Shown: positions 1 to 5,040 of the stretch, piece by piece
Layout: every line of letters starts with the position of its first letter
How positions within the stretch are numbered: position 1 is the first letter of the stretch
NCBI GenBank assembly: GCA_017885485.1
Contig: JAFNFZ010000251.1
Location: forward strand, 1-5,136
Length of the DNA stretch: 5,136 nucleotides
DNA from: Chloroflexota bacterium
Lineage (GTDB): Bacteria > Chloroflexota > Dehalococcoidia > UBA2247 > RBG-13-53-26
Direction: 5' to 3'
The notes under the pieces: generated by a model
The model's database searches: none
The model's input: the letters and a program-made list of their open reading frames with translations, nothing else
Told to the model about the DNA's origin: nothing
Program-made: the position numbers and the translations under genes

Positions 1-42
1 TCGCATAAGGCAATGACGTACTTTCTTGGGGGTGGCTCCACT

Positions 43-126
43 TGACCTTCTGAGTTGGCTCCTTTTCTGGTCACGACCCTCGCCAGAATCCAGCGGTCGA
101 CGGTGTCCCCGACTGGAAGATAGCAT
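43..126. repeat. 84-bp diverged direct repeat, left copy
   Basis: Aligned by eye without gaps to 1659-1742, this stretch matches at 68 of 84 positions (about 81%), and the first 17 bases are identical. The two copies lie 1616 bp apart in the same orientation and bracket the integrase gene plus the tRNA remnant. The first 16 bases (43-58, TGACCTTCTGAGTTGG) are the core-like motif also found at 1472-1487 (inverted), 1635-1650 and, partly, inside the tRNA remnant. Inside the repeat the minus strand reads GTCGTGACCAG (66-76), similar to the first 11-bp unit near the integrase start. Similarity fades beyond 126. My inference is that this is the shared terminal sequence of two related integrated elements. 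The minus-strand reading frame across it is short, and the substitutions do not favour third codon positions, so I do not call a gene. Confidence 0.75.
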
Positions 127-355
127 GAGGATTATGCCTTCGCTCATGATCCGGTGAAAGTCGATGAGGTTAGGCTGACAGACTATGTTTCGAAAAGTCG
201 GTCACCCCGGGAAGGCCGAGGGATGCCTACGGACCGTATCGATGCCCCTGTTGGTGAGAAGACGCCCCGACCCCCAGGAACTAAGCTAATATGAATGTTC
301 GGCCAATGACAACTGCGATTCGGGGGATAGGCCCCTTTCGAACCTGGAGGGATCC
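127..355. other. Intergenic stretch, nothing firm
   Basis: This lies between the left repeat copy and the end of the integrase gene. I see no ORF with a credible ribosome binding site, no RNA gene and no clear terminator hairpin for the integrase, which would have to act on the minus strand just left of 356. With 1-126 it makes a gene-free region of about 355 bases whose only recognisable content is the repeat copy. Confidence 0.5.
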
Positions 356-1387
356 CTATGAGGAACGAGACGAGAGACGCCTGCGTGGCCGCCTGTTGAC
401 TTTCGGGTGCATAGTGTCCAATGGCGAGAACCGGCTGTGTTGGCCAATGACAAACTCCGAGGACAGGGTGACGTAACGCCGAACCATCTCCAAAGTGGTA
501 TGCCCAAGTATCTGTTGCAGAGTGAACACATCGCCACCGTTGATCAGATAGTTGGTGGCGAAGGTGTGGCGGCAGAGATGAGCATGCAGTCTAGGTACCC
601 CCGAAGCTTCTCCCAGTCTCCTGATCATCTGCTCCACGCTGTTCACTGTCATCGGCTCGCCGTAGATGGTGAGAAAGAGACTCCTGATGTCTGGTCTTGC
701 TGGCTCAGGCCGAAAGTAGTATCCGTAGCGCAGCAATACCTTCTGCACAGAGGCTCCAATTGGTACCACCCTCTCTTTTGCCCCTTTTCCCATCACCTTG
801 AGATAGCCTTCTTCGATGTGACTGTCCCCCAAGGTGAGACCAGCCATCTCTGCGCATCTGAGTCCGGTGTCGAGCAAAGTCGTCACGATGGCGGCGTTCC
901 TGGTGCCCAGGGCAGTGTTGAGGTTGAGCTTTGAGAGAATCTGCCTCACCTCCTGGTCATTCAGTACTTCCACGAACTTCCTGGGCACCTTGGGAAACTC
1001 GAGCTTCTCCAACCTGTCATAGTCTGCGTACCCTTCCTTGTATAGCCAGGAGAAGAAGGCCTTTAGCGACTGGACATAACCCCTCACTGTCTGAGGCGAG
1101 AGTCTCTCCGCCTTCGTCGGTGTCAGCGGATGTTCTTCGTATTTGTTCCTGTTCTGGAGGTGAACGATGAACTCCCGCACTTCGTTGATGGTGATCCTCT
1201 CCAGCTCAAGGGGATAGCCCCTGGCTTGCAGAAAGCGGTGAAACATGCCCAGGTTGCTGGAGTACCAGCTCACCGTCTTGGGGCTGCGGTTGAGCGTCCT
1301 GTTACGGATCTCGAAGGTTTTGATCAACCTGTCTATTGTGGTGTTCTGCCTGGGCACTTCGTCCCACCTCGGGTTCCTTTTCACCAT
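356..1387 (-). CDS. Tyrosine recombinase / integrase (XerC/XerD-like)
   Basis: A 343-aa site-specific recombinase that would cut and rejoin DNA through a covalent 3'-phosphotyrosine intermediate. An N-terminal SAM-like core-binding domain spans about residues 15-125 and a catalytic domain about 140-315. All six active-site residues are visible: R177 (in TGLRCAEM), K201 (GKGAKER), H270 and R273 (HLCRHTFAT), H296 (LGHTTLE) and the nucleophile Y305 (RRYVTL). The H296-Y305 spacing of 9 matches XerD. The protein is longer than XerC/D (about 300 aa), mainly because of a short N-terminal extension and a basic C-terminal tail after residue 325. The ATG at 1387 is supported by AAGGAG (1396-1401 on the complement), 8 nt upstream. 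It points away from the tRNA remnant and the 11-bp repeats, which lie just upstream of its start, so it is more likely a mobile-element integrase than the housekeeping Xer. It appears intact. No other element gene (excisionase, relaxase, replication) is visible beside it. Confidence 0.93.
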   Translation of the reverse strand: MVKRNPRWDEVPRQNTTIDRLIKTFEIRNRTLNRSPKTVSWYSSNLGMFHRFLQARGYPLELERITINEVREFIVHLQNRNKYEEHPLTPTKAERLSPQTVRGYVQSLKAFFSWLYKEGYADYDRLEKLEFPKVPRKFVEVLNDQEVRQILSKLNLNTALGTRNAAIVTTLLDTGLRCAEMAGLTLGDSHIEEGYLKVMGKGAKERVVPIGASVQKVLLRYGYYFRPEPARPDIRSLFLTIYGEPMTVNSVEQMIRRLGEASGVPRLHAHLCRHTFATNYLINGGDVFTLQQILGHTTLEMVRRYVTLSSEFVIGQHSRFSPLDTMHPKVNRRPRRRLSSRSS

Positions 1388-1418
1388 CTTAGGATCTCCT
1401 TCCCAGCCCGGTCAAAAA

Positions 1419-1462
1419 GGCGTGACCAGGGTGTGATGATAGTGTGAACCCGGTGTGACGCC
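1419..1462 (+). repeat. Four tandem 11-bp units (iterons) upstream of the integrase
   Basis: The units are GGCGTGACCAG (1419-1429), GGTGTGATGAT (1430-1440), AGTGTGAACCC (1441-1451) and GGTGTGACGCC (1452-1462). The consensus is roughly RGTGTGA followed by four variable bases. The period is exactly 11 bp, close to one DNA helical turn, so a bound protein would line up on one face. A fifth, weaker unit (GGTCTGG) may follow at 1463. The array begins 18 bp beyond the integrase RBS and lies between the gene and the tRNA remnant. This is where tyrosine integrases often have arm-type sites or excisionase sites, and where int is often autoregulated. The role is inferred; the repetition is seen directly. 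Confidence 0.75.
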
Positions 1463-1471
1463 GGTCTGGCA

Positions 1472-1487
1472 CCAACTCAGACGGTCA
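1472..1487 (-). repeat. Inverted copy of the core-like motif
   Basis: The plus strand reads CCAACTCAGACGGTCA. Its complement TGACCGTCTGAGTTGG differs at one base of 16 from the motif at 43-58 and 1659-1674. It is the only copy in this orientation and sits between the 11-bp units and the tRNA remnant. It could be an accessory integrase site or a relic of an earlier insertion. Confidence 0.6.
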
Positions 1488-1507
1488 CTTTTGGGGAATT
1501 ACTGGTG

Positions 1508-1518
1508 GGTGTGACCCA
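1508..1518 (+). repeat. Outlying copy of the 11-bp unit
   Basis: GGTGTGACCCA matches the RGTGTGA consensus of the 1419-1462 array. It stands 56 bp from the last array unit, about five turns, and 15 bp from the tRNA 3' end. It could be a second protein-binding site close to the attachment site. A single 7-base match in the same orientation is only suggestive. Confidence 0.45.
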
Positions 1519-1532
1519 ATTTGAATAGGAAA

Positions 1533-1580
1533 TGGGCAGTAGAGGACTCGAACCTCTGACCTTCTGTGTGTAAAACAAGA
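1533..1580 (-). pseudogene. 3' half of tRNA-Val (UAC), probable attachment site
   Basis: On the minus strand this reads as a tRNA from the anticodon arm to the discriminator. The anticodon loop is TTTACAC with anticodon TAC (1570-1572 on the complement). The 3' anticodon strand is ACAGA and the variable loop AGGTC. A perfect 5-bp T stem AGAGG/CCTCT closes the loop TTCGAGT. The acceptor 3' strand ACTGCCC and discriminator A end at 1533; no CCA is encoded. The 5' half is absent: upstream minus-strand sequence has no GGGCAGT acceptor strand and no D-arm. The 5' anticodon strand is a poor partner (CTTGT against ACAGA), suggesting the join lies near the anticodon loop, a common crossover point for tRNA-targeting integrases. 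With an integrase gene starting 146 bp beyond the tRNA 3' end, this is best read as a duplicated tRNA 3' end left by integration, not a functional tRNA. The valine assignment rests on the anticodon alone. Confidence 0.78.
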
Positions 1581-1634
1581 ACTCCGCCCGCCAGGCGTGG
1601 ACCCCGACCCCTCCAAAGCTAAACACCCCATCCT

Positions 1635-1650
1635 TGACCTTCTGTGTTGT
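1635..1650 (+). repeat. Core-like motif copy
   Basis: TGACCTTCTGTGTTGT matches the motif at 43-58 and 1659-1674 at 14 of 16 positions. Its first 13 bases are identical to 1557-1569, which cover the anticodon-stem and variable-loop part of the tRNA remnant (tRNA positions 37-49). It lies 78 bp from the tRNA copy and 24 bp from the next copy. It may be a leftover attachment core from repeated integration. Confidence 0.6.
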
Positions 1651-1658
1651 TCCCAGGA

Positions 1659-1742
1659 TGACCTTCTGAGTTGGCCCGTTTTCTGGTCACAACCACCACC
1701 AAAACCCATAGGTCAGCGGTGTCCCCGATTGCCAGATAGTAT
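1659..1742. repeat. 84-bp diverged direct repeat, right copy
   Basis: This pairs with 43-126 (68 of 84 positions, no gaps). It begins with the core-like motif TGACCTTCTGAGTTGG (1659-1674). The minus strand inside it carries GTTGTGACCAG (1683-1693), a close match to GTCGTGACCAG in the left copy and to GGCGTGACCAG, the first unit of the 11-bp array. The arrangement of core followed by an integrase-type binding site fits the end of an integrated element; the functional reading is inference. Confidence 0.75.
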
Positions 1743-1976
1743 AGTCAATGCTGTGTGCCAGGACAATAGGGATCGGATACCCCAAGTTGAGAGGCCGACA
1801 GCATATCCACCACTCAGAGTGTCGAAACGGCTCAAGTCCATTACTGCCCACCATCCTTATGTCTGCTTGCAGAAGTTGGCAGGTCTCCCATCAACGATCT
1901 ACTGCTACCACAGGCAACTCAACCTCGGCTGACTGGCAAGTCAACAGAAGAAGAAGCGCGCTGCCTCTGGCAGTCA
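1743..1976. other. Intergenic stretch upstream of the DUF3795 operon
   Basis: No ORF here has a credible start or a recognisable protein. The open frames that cross it on the plus strand read low-complexity, non-family sequence and have no ribosome binding site. Similarity to the sequence after the left repeat is at most patchy. Together with the repeats and tRNA remnant, it completes the 616-bp gap between the integrase and the next gene. Confidence 0.5.
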
Positions 1977-1982
1977 TATAAT
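1977..1982 (+). promoter_or_regulatory. Possible -10 element for the 2004-2899 operon
   Basis: A perfect TATAAT lies 22 bp before the GTG start of the DUF3795 gene. Transcription from it would begin near 1989, giving a very short leader that starts at or next to the GGAGG ribosome binding site (1989-1993). No good -35 hexamer is present 16-18 bp upstream, so this may be chance. Confidence 0.25.
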
Positions 1983-2003
1983 GGCTCTGGAGGATCAATA
2001 GCC

Positions 2004-2351
2004 GTGTCGTTAATTGCGATTGGATGCTGTGGCGCATATTGCGGAACATGCCTTGCGCTAACAGACGGCGCATGCCTTGGATGCAGATTGGGTTACGACA
2101 CCGGCGAGAGAGATATCAACAAAGCCAAATGCAGGATCAAGGTCTGCTGCATCAGGAAACTGGGAACTGCATGCACCTGTGCTGACTGTGCAGACTGCCT
2201 CTTTTGTGCCACGCTCCAGGGTCTCTACGGCAAGAATGGTTACAAGTACAAGAAGTATCGGCAATCGCTGGAGTTCATGAGAACCCGTGGGTACGATTGC
2301 TTTCTCCAAGCGGCAAGCAAATGGAAAGGGGCCTACGGCAAGTTGCCCTAA
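2004..2351 (+). CDS. Cysteine-rich DUF3795 family protein
   Basis: A 115-aa protein with 15 cysteines (residues 8, 9, 13, 16, 24, 27, 43, 48, 49, 57, 59, 62, 65, 68 and 99). The layout GCCGAYCGTC near the start, then ACLGC, then KCRIKVCC, then a CxCxxCxxCxxC cluster (57-68), is the pattern I know from the DUF3795 family. That family is widespread in anaerobic bacteria and archaea and has no settled function. The clustered cysteines suggest binding of metal, most likely zinc or an iron-sulfur cluster; this is inference. There is no signal peptide or membrane segment, so it should be cytoplasmic. The GTG start is chosen because GGAGG (1989-1993) sits 10 nt upstream and the family's N-terminal cysteines follow directly. 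It is the first gene of a probable operon; the next start is 36 bp downstream of its stop. Confidence 0.87.
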   Translation: MSLIAIGCCGAYCGTCLALTDGACLGCRLGYDTGERDINKAKCRIKVCCIRKLGTACTCADCADCLFCATLQGLYGKNGYKYKKYRQSLEFMRTRGYDCFLQAASKWKGAYGKLP

Positions 2352-2387
2352 TGGCCTTCAGGCGAGAATACTAATCAGCAGGCAAGT

Positions 2388-2723
2388 GTGAGCGACAATG
2401 AGAAGCTGATGAGTGATGCCTTTCAGGTGTTCATGAAGGAAGTGCCTCGACATGCCCAGGCCTGGATGACTGGGGTTCAGGGTCCTGGCAAGGCCAGTGC
2501 CCTGGACAAGAAGACCGAGGGGCTGGCCTATTTGGCGGTTCTGGCCGCATCGGGCCTCGAGAGCGGCATACCATTTCATGTGGAGCTGGCCAAACAGGCA
2601 GGTGCCTCGCGAGAGGAGGTGATCAGTGCCATACTGGTGGGCCTGCCCGCGGTAGGCAACGCGGTAACCCGCTCTTTGCCGGCCGCCATCCAAGCCTACG
2701 ACTCGCAGAAGGGGTATCAATGA
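2388..2723 (+). CDS. Carboxymuconolactone decarboxylase / AhpD-fold family protein, no catalytic cysteines
   Basis: A 111-aa all-helical protein of the CMD/AhpD fold, the size of a single-domain member. Recognisable parts are the N-terminal helix with FMKEVPRHAQAW (15-26), ALDKKTEGLAYLAVLAAS (38-55), HVELAKQAGASREEVISAIL (64-83), and a C-terminal GLPAVGNAV helix. AhpD-type members carry CxxCxxxH as the redox active site. Here the segment reads L57-E-S-G60-I-P-F-H64, so both cysteines are replaced and only the histidine remains. The usual proton-relay glutamate also appears shifted or lost (E44-G45). Peroxidase activity is therefore doubtful. Decarboxylase-type members also lack CxxC, so another activity is possible. 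The start is taken as GTG 2388, whose RBS is weak; ATG 2409 (residue 8), preceded by GAGAAG, is an alternative. It sits between the DUF3795 gene and the 59-aa gene, overlapping the latter by 4 bases. Confidence 0.85.
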   Translation: MSDNEKLMSDAFQVFMKEVPRHAQAWMTGVQGPGKASALDKKTEGLAYLAVLAASGLESGIPFHVELAKQAGASREEVISAILVGLPAVGNAVTRSLPAAIQAYDSQKGYQ

Positions 2724-2899
2724 AGAAATCGAAACTGAACAGAGAGTGGCATCTAAGTCATCGAATGCCGGCTAGGGCAACGTTTGAACAGAGGCTGGAA
2801 TGGCATTTGGAACATGCGAAGAGCTGCCGATGTCGCGCTATCACTGGCAAGATTGCTGAGGAGATGAAGAAGAGGGGCATGTCGATGCCGGACAGCTAG
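2720..2899 (+). CDS. Small conserved-looking protein with possible HxxH/CxC metal site
   Basis: A 59-aa basic protein that begins MKKSKLNREWHLSHRMP and contains QRLEWHLEHAKSCRCR (24-39) followed by a helical, lysine-rich end. Its ATG overlaps the stop of the CMD-family gene (ATGA, 2720-2723), and AAGGGG (2709-2714) lies 5 nt upstream, so translational coupling is likely. H29-x2-H32-x3-C36-x-C38 would suit zinc binding; this is inference from spacing. I recall similar small WHLEHAK...C-type hypothetical proteins in environmental genomes but cannot give a family name or function. It is too small for an enzyme and could be a regulator, chaperone or partner of its operon neighbours. No membrane segment or signal peptide is present. 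Confidence 0.72.
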   Translation: MKKSKLNREWHLSHRMPARATFEQRLEWHLEHAKSCRCRAITGKIAEEMKKRGMSMPDS

Positions 2900-3246
2900 C
2901 TCGGTTCGCCATGGTCCTTAGGCTTGAGATGGCAAAAATGAAGATCAGACCCTACCATGACAAGGTTGAACCGGAGGTCAAACTGGTGCGACTGTGCCCT
3001 TCGATAGGTGACAACGGCGGATCCCACCCTGCTCTGTCTGCCATACGGCAATCTCGCGCAGGCCAACTGCTGCAACTTCCTCGCAACTGACTCGACTTTG
3101 TCCTACACCATGCTGCCGAACCTAGTGCAATCTTGCGTGCTCATCTTGCCCATTGTTCCTCATGCCCGGACGCTCTTCTCAGGAACAGGCTTCTATTGTT
3201 GTTGCAGCTTCCGCACCACCGAATCCGCCTTACTGCTCATGGCCGA

Positions 3247-3275
3247 AGGCTTGTCGCGGCAGTCGCGACAAGCCT
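3247..3275. promoter_or_regulatory. Perfect 12-bp-stem hairpin / inverted repeat
   Basis: AGGCTTGTCGCG (3247-3258) and CGCGACAAGCCT (3264-3275) are exact reverse complements separated by the 5-base loop GCAGT. The stem would be very stable in RNA. No run of T follows on either strand, so it is not a textbook intrinsic terminator. It could be an operator for a dimeric repressor of the transporter gene, which starts about 185 bp downstream; an RNA structure at the end of a transcript; or a dispersed palindromic repeat. The sequence does not decide between them. Confidence 0.8.
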
Positions 3276-3328
3276 CATATAGTTGTAACCCTTCCTAGGT
3301 CACTGTTGCCAGCACGACAGGGAATGCA

Positions 3329-3359
3329 TTGGCAAAGCCTTATTCCCAGAATGTATACT
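3329..3359 (+). promoter_or_regulatory. Possible promoter for the MFS transporter gene
   Basis: TTGGCA (3329-3334) and TATACT (3354-3359) resemble sigma-70-type -35 and -10 boxes, but the 19-bp spacer is longer than ideal. The expected start would leave a leader of about 90 nt before the ATG at 3460. It lies downstream of the 3247-3275 hairpin, so a repressor there would bind upstream of the boxes. Confidence 0.3.
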
Positions 3360-3459
3360 GAGCAACACCGCGAGCATGGAACACCTCACCGAACGGGAGT
3401 GAACCCTCTGTCAGTGATTGGCTAGGGGGAGACCTGAGCATAGGAAGGATCTTCAACTG

Positions 3460-5040
3460 ATGGAGATAGAGCAGGCAAAGTGGCACAAGAGGAGATGGAT
3501 AGCGCTAGCTTTCCTTGGTTTCTCCCTGCTGATCATATCCTTGGACACGACGGTGGTGAACCTGGCCCTCCCCTCCATATCCAGGAACCTCGGTTCCAGC
3601 GCCAGCGGATTGCAGTGGATCGTTGACGCTTACGTGTTGGTTTTTGCCTCTTCGCTCCTGACTTTGGGGTCCATTGGCGATCGGATAGGCAGGAAGAAGA
3701 CCCTCCAGATGGGCTTGATTGCCTTTGGGCTCTTCTCTCTGGGCGGGGCTTTGTCGAATTCGACAGGCACATTAATCGGCATGCGGGCCATGATGGGACT
3801 TGCCGCGGCAGCCATGATGCCCTCTACGCTGTCAATCCTAACAGCCACATTCCGCGATCCGAAGGAACGCGCTCAGGCTATCGCCATGTGGGCCGCAGTT
3901 TTCGCGCTGGGATCGGGCATCGGCCCCTTGGTCGGAGGCTACCTCCTGGAGCATTTCGAATGGGAGGCCGTGTTCTTCATCAACCTGCCGATAGTCGCTG
4001 TCGGGCTGATCGGCGGGTACTTCTTCATCCAGGATTCCAGGGATGAGCACCCTCGCAGGGTGGACTTCACTGGATCTCTGCTTTCCGTCGTCGGACTTTT
4101 CGCGTTGGTGTATGGCATCATTGAGGCTGGGCAAACCAGCTGGACCGAGCACAGGGTGCTCTACGCTTTCGGCGCTGCGGCAGTCCTGCTCGCTGCCTTC
4201 GCTGTGTCGGAATGGCGTTCATCAGAACCCATGTTGCCTCTGAGATTCTTCAGAAACATGTCTTTCACTGGGGCGAACATGGCTCTGACGCTCATCTCAT
4301 TTGCCATGTTCGGGATCATGTTCTTCATGAGTCAGTACTTCCAGACGGTTCAGAGCTACAGTGCACTCCAGGCCGGAATACGCCTGCTGCCCATGGCAGG
4401 CATGTCCTTTGTAGCAGCGATAATGTCAGCCAGGGTAGCACAGCGCATCGGCACCAAGGTAGCAGTCGGGATGGGCATTCTGACAGCCGCCACCGGCCTA
4501 TTCTATCTCTCCCGAATAGCCGAGGCGGACACCAGTTACAGTATGATCGTGATTGTAATGTGCATCATAGCCACGGGCATGGGTCTTACCATGAGCCCGG
4601 CCACCAACTCTATTATGGGATCGCTTCCCGTCAACAAGGCCGGTGTTGGCTCAGCTATGAATGACACCACTCGCATGCTGGGTGGGGCTTTGGGAGTGGC
4701 GGTGCTCGGCACGATCATGAACAACCTCTACATTGCCAAGATCAACGGCACGCTGAGTGGGGCTCTGTCCGCATCGCCTCAGCTTCTCGAGGCGGCTCGG
4801 AGCAGCATACAGGGAGCACACATTGCTGCTCAGCAGATACAGAGCATCAACCCCGCATTGGCAAGCATGATTGTTGGGAGTGCCAATGAGGCGTTCATGT
4901 CCGGCATGGTGCGCGCTGTGCTGATTGCGGGCATTGTCATGATAGCCGCATCAGCGGTTACCTTCGTGATCCTGCCGATGCGAGTGCGCCCGGCAAAGGA
5001 AGAGGCGCAAGGCCCCAGTATCCCTGAGACTGCAGAATGA
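3460..5040 (+). CDS. MFS efflux transporter, DHA2 (EmrB/QacA) family, 14 TM
   Basis: A 526-aa inner-membrane proton-driven exporter of the DHA2 drug:H+ antiporter group. Family motifs are clear: LDTTVVNLALPSI in TM1 (28-40, motif D1, D29); GSIGDRIGRKK between TM2 and TM3 (70-80, motif A); R109 in motif B; GSGIGPLVGGYL in TM5 (151-162, motif C); WEAVFFINLP (168-177); and the late SPATNSIMGSLP...GVGSAMNDTTRMLGGALG region (379-412). Hydrophobic segments total about 14, with the long hydrophilic loop before TM14 (about 422-480) usual for this group. I chose ATG 3460 because AAGGA (3445-3449) lies 10 nt upstream. An in-frame TTG at 3418 would add 14 polar, arginine-rich residues ahead of the normal start, with no RBS. 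No adjacent MFP/HlyD (EmrA) or TetR/MarR gene is present in the window, so a stand-alone QacA-like role is more likely. The substrate cannot be told; drugs, dyes, bile salts or a metabolite are all possible. Confidence 0.95.
   Translation: MEIEQAKWHKRRWIALAFLGFSLLIISLDTTVVNLALPSISRNLGSSASGLQWIVDAYVLVFASSLLTLGSIGDRIGRKKTLQMGLIAFGLFSLGGALSNSTGTLIGMRAMMGLAAAAMMPSTLSILTATFRDPKERAQAIAMWAAVFALGSGIGPLVGGYLLEHFEWEAVFFINLPIVAVGLIGGYFFIQDSRDEHPRRVDFTGSLLSVVGLFALVYGIIEAGQTSWTEHRVLYAFGAAAVLLAAFAVSEWRSSEPMLPLRFFRNMSFTGANMALTLISFAMFGIMFFMSQYFQTVQSYSALQAGIRLLPMAGMSFVAAIMSARVAQRIGTKVAVGMGILTAATGLFYLSRIAEADTSYSMIVIVMCIIATGMGLTMSPATNSIMGSLPVNKAGVGSAMNDTTRMLGGALGVAVLGTIMNNLYIAKINGTLSGALSASPQLLEAARSSIQGAHIAAQQIQSINPALASMIVGSANEAFMSGMVRAVLIAGIVMIAASAVTFVILPMRVRPAKEEAQGPSIPETAE

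Larger units (their letters stand above)
2900..3459. other. 560-bp intergenic region before the MFS gene
   Basis: This region is largely without credible genes. A 59-codon frame at 2911-3090 has no ribosome binding site and matches no family convincingly; its segment MKIRPYHDKVEPEV faintly recalls the first strand and helix of GNAT acetyltransferases, so it could be a decayed fragment. A longer plus-strand frame from about 3008 to 3298 reads cysteine-rich, low-information sequence with no RBS. Firm content is the hairpin at 3247-3275, a possible promoter at 3329-3359, and the RBS of the transporter gene. Confidence 0.5.

Noticed and set aside
291..476. Plus-strand open frame over the end of the integrase gene
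   Set aside because: Largely antisense to the integrase C-terminus, with no RBS and no recognisable protein features.
407..1447. Several plus-strand open frames antisense to the integrase
   Set aside because: They are shadows of a gene with a complete set of catalytic motifs on the other strand.
1419..1518. CRISPR array or plasmid replication origin
   Set aside because: The units are 11 bp with no spacers, and there is no cas or rep gene; an integrase-related site fits the setting better.
1533..1610. Complete functional tRNA-Val
   Set aside because: No acceptor 5' strand or D-arm can be found upstream on the minus strand, and the 5' anticodon strand pairs poorly.
1485..1709. Minus-strand 74-codon frame across the tRNA remnant and repeats
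   Set aside because: It translates the tRNA 3' half (giving the familiar SEVRVLY-type artefact) and noncoding repeats; there is no RBS or family match.
1597..1981. Plus-strand frames of 77-111 codons before the DUF3795 gene
   Set aside because: They overlap the repeats, lack ribosome binding sites and show no conserved protein pattern.
1981..2001. Six-codon leader ORF (MALEDQ) just before the DUF3795 start
   Set aside because: It overlaps the RBS of the real gene and has no RBS of its own; attenuation is not indicated.
2058..2720. Minus-strand frames opposite the DUF3795 and CMD genes
   Set aside because: They are antisense shadows of well-supported plus-strand genes.
3008..3425. Plus-strand frames of 90-96 codons in the gap before the transporter
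   Set aside because: No RBS, no family pattern, and they cross the hairpin and possible promoter.
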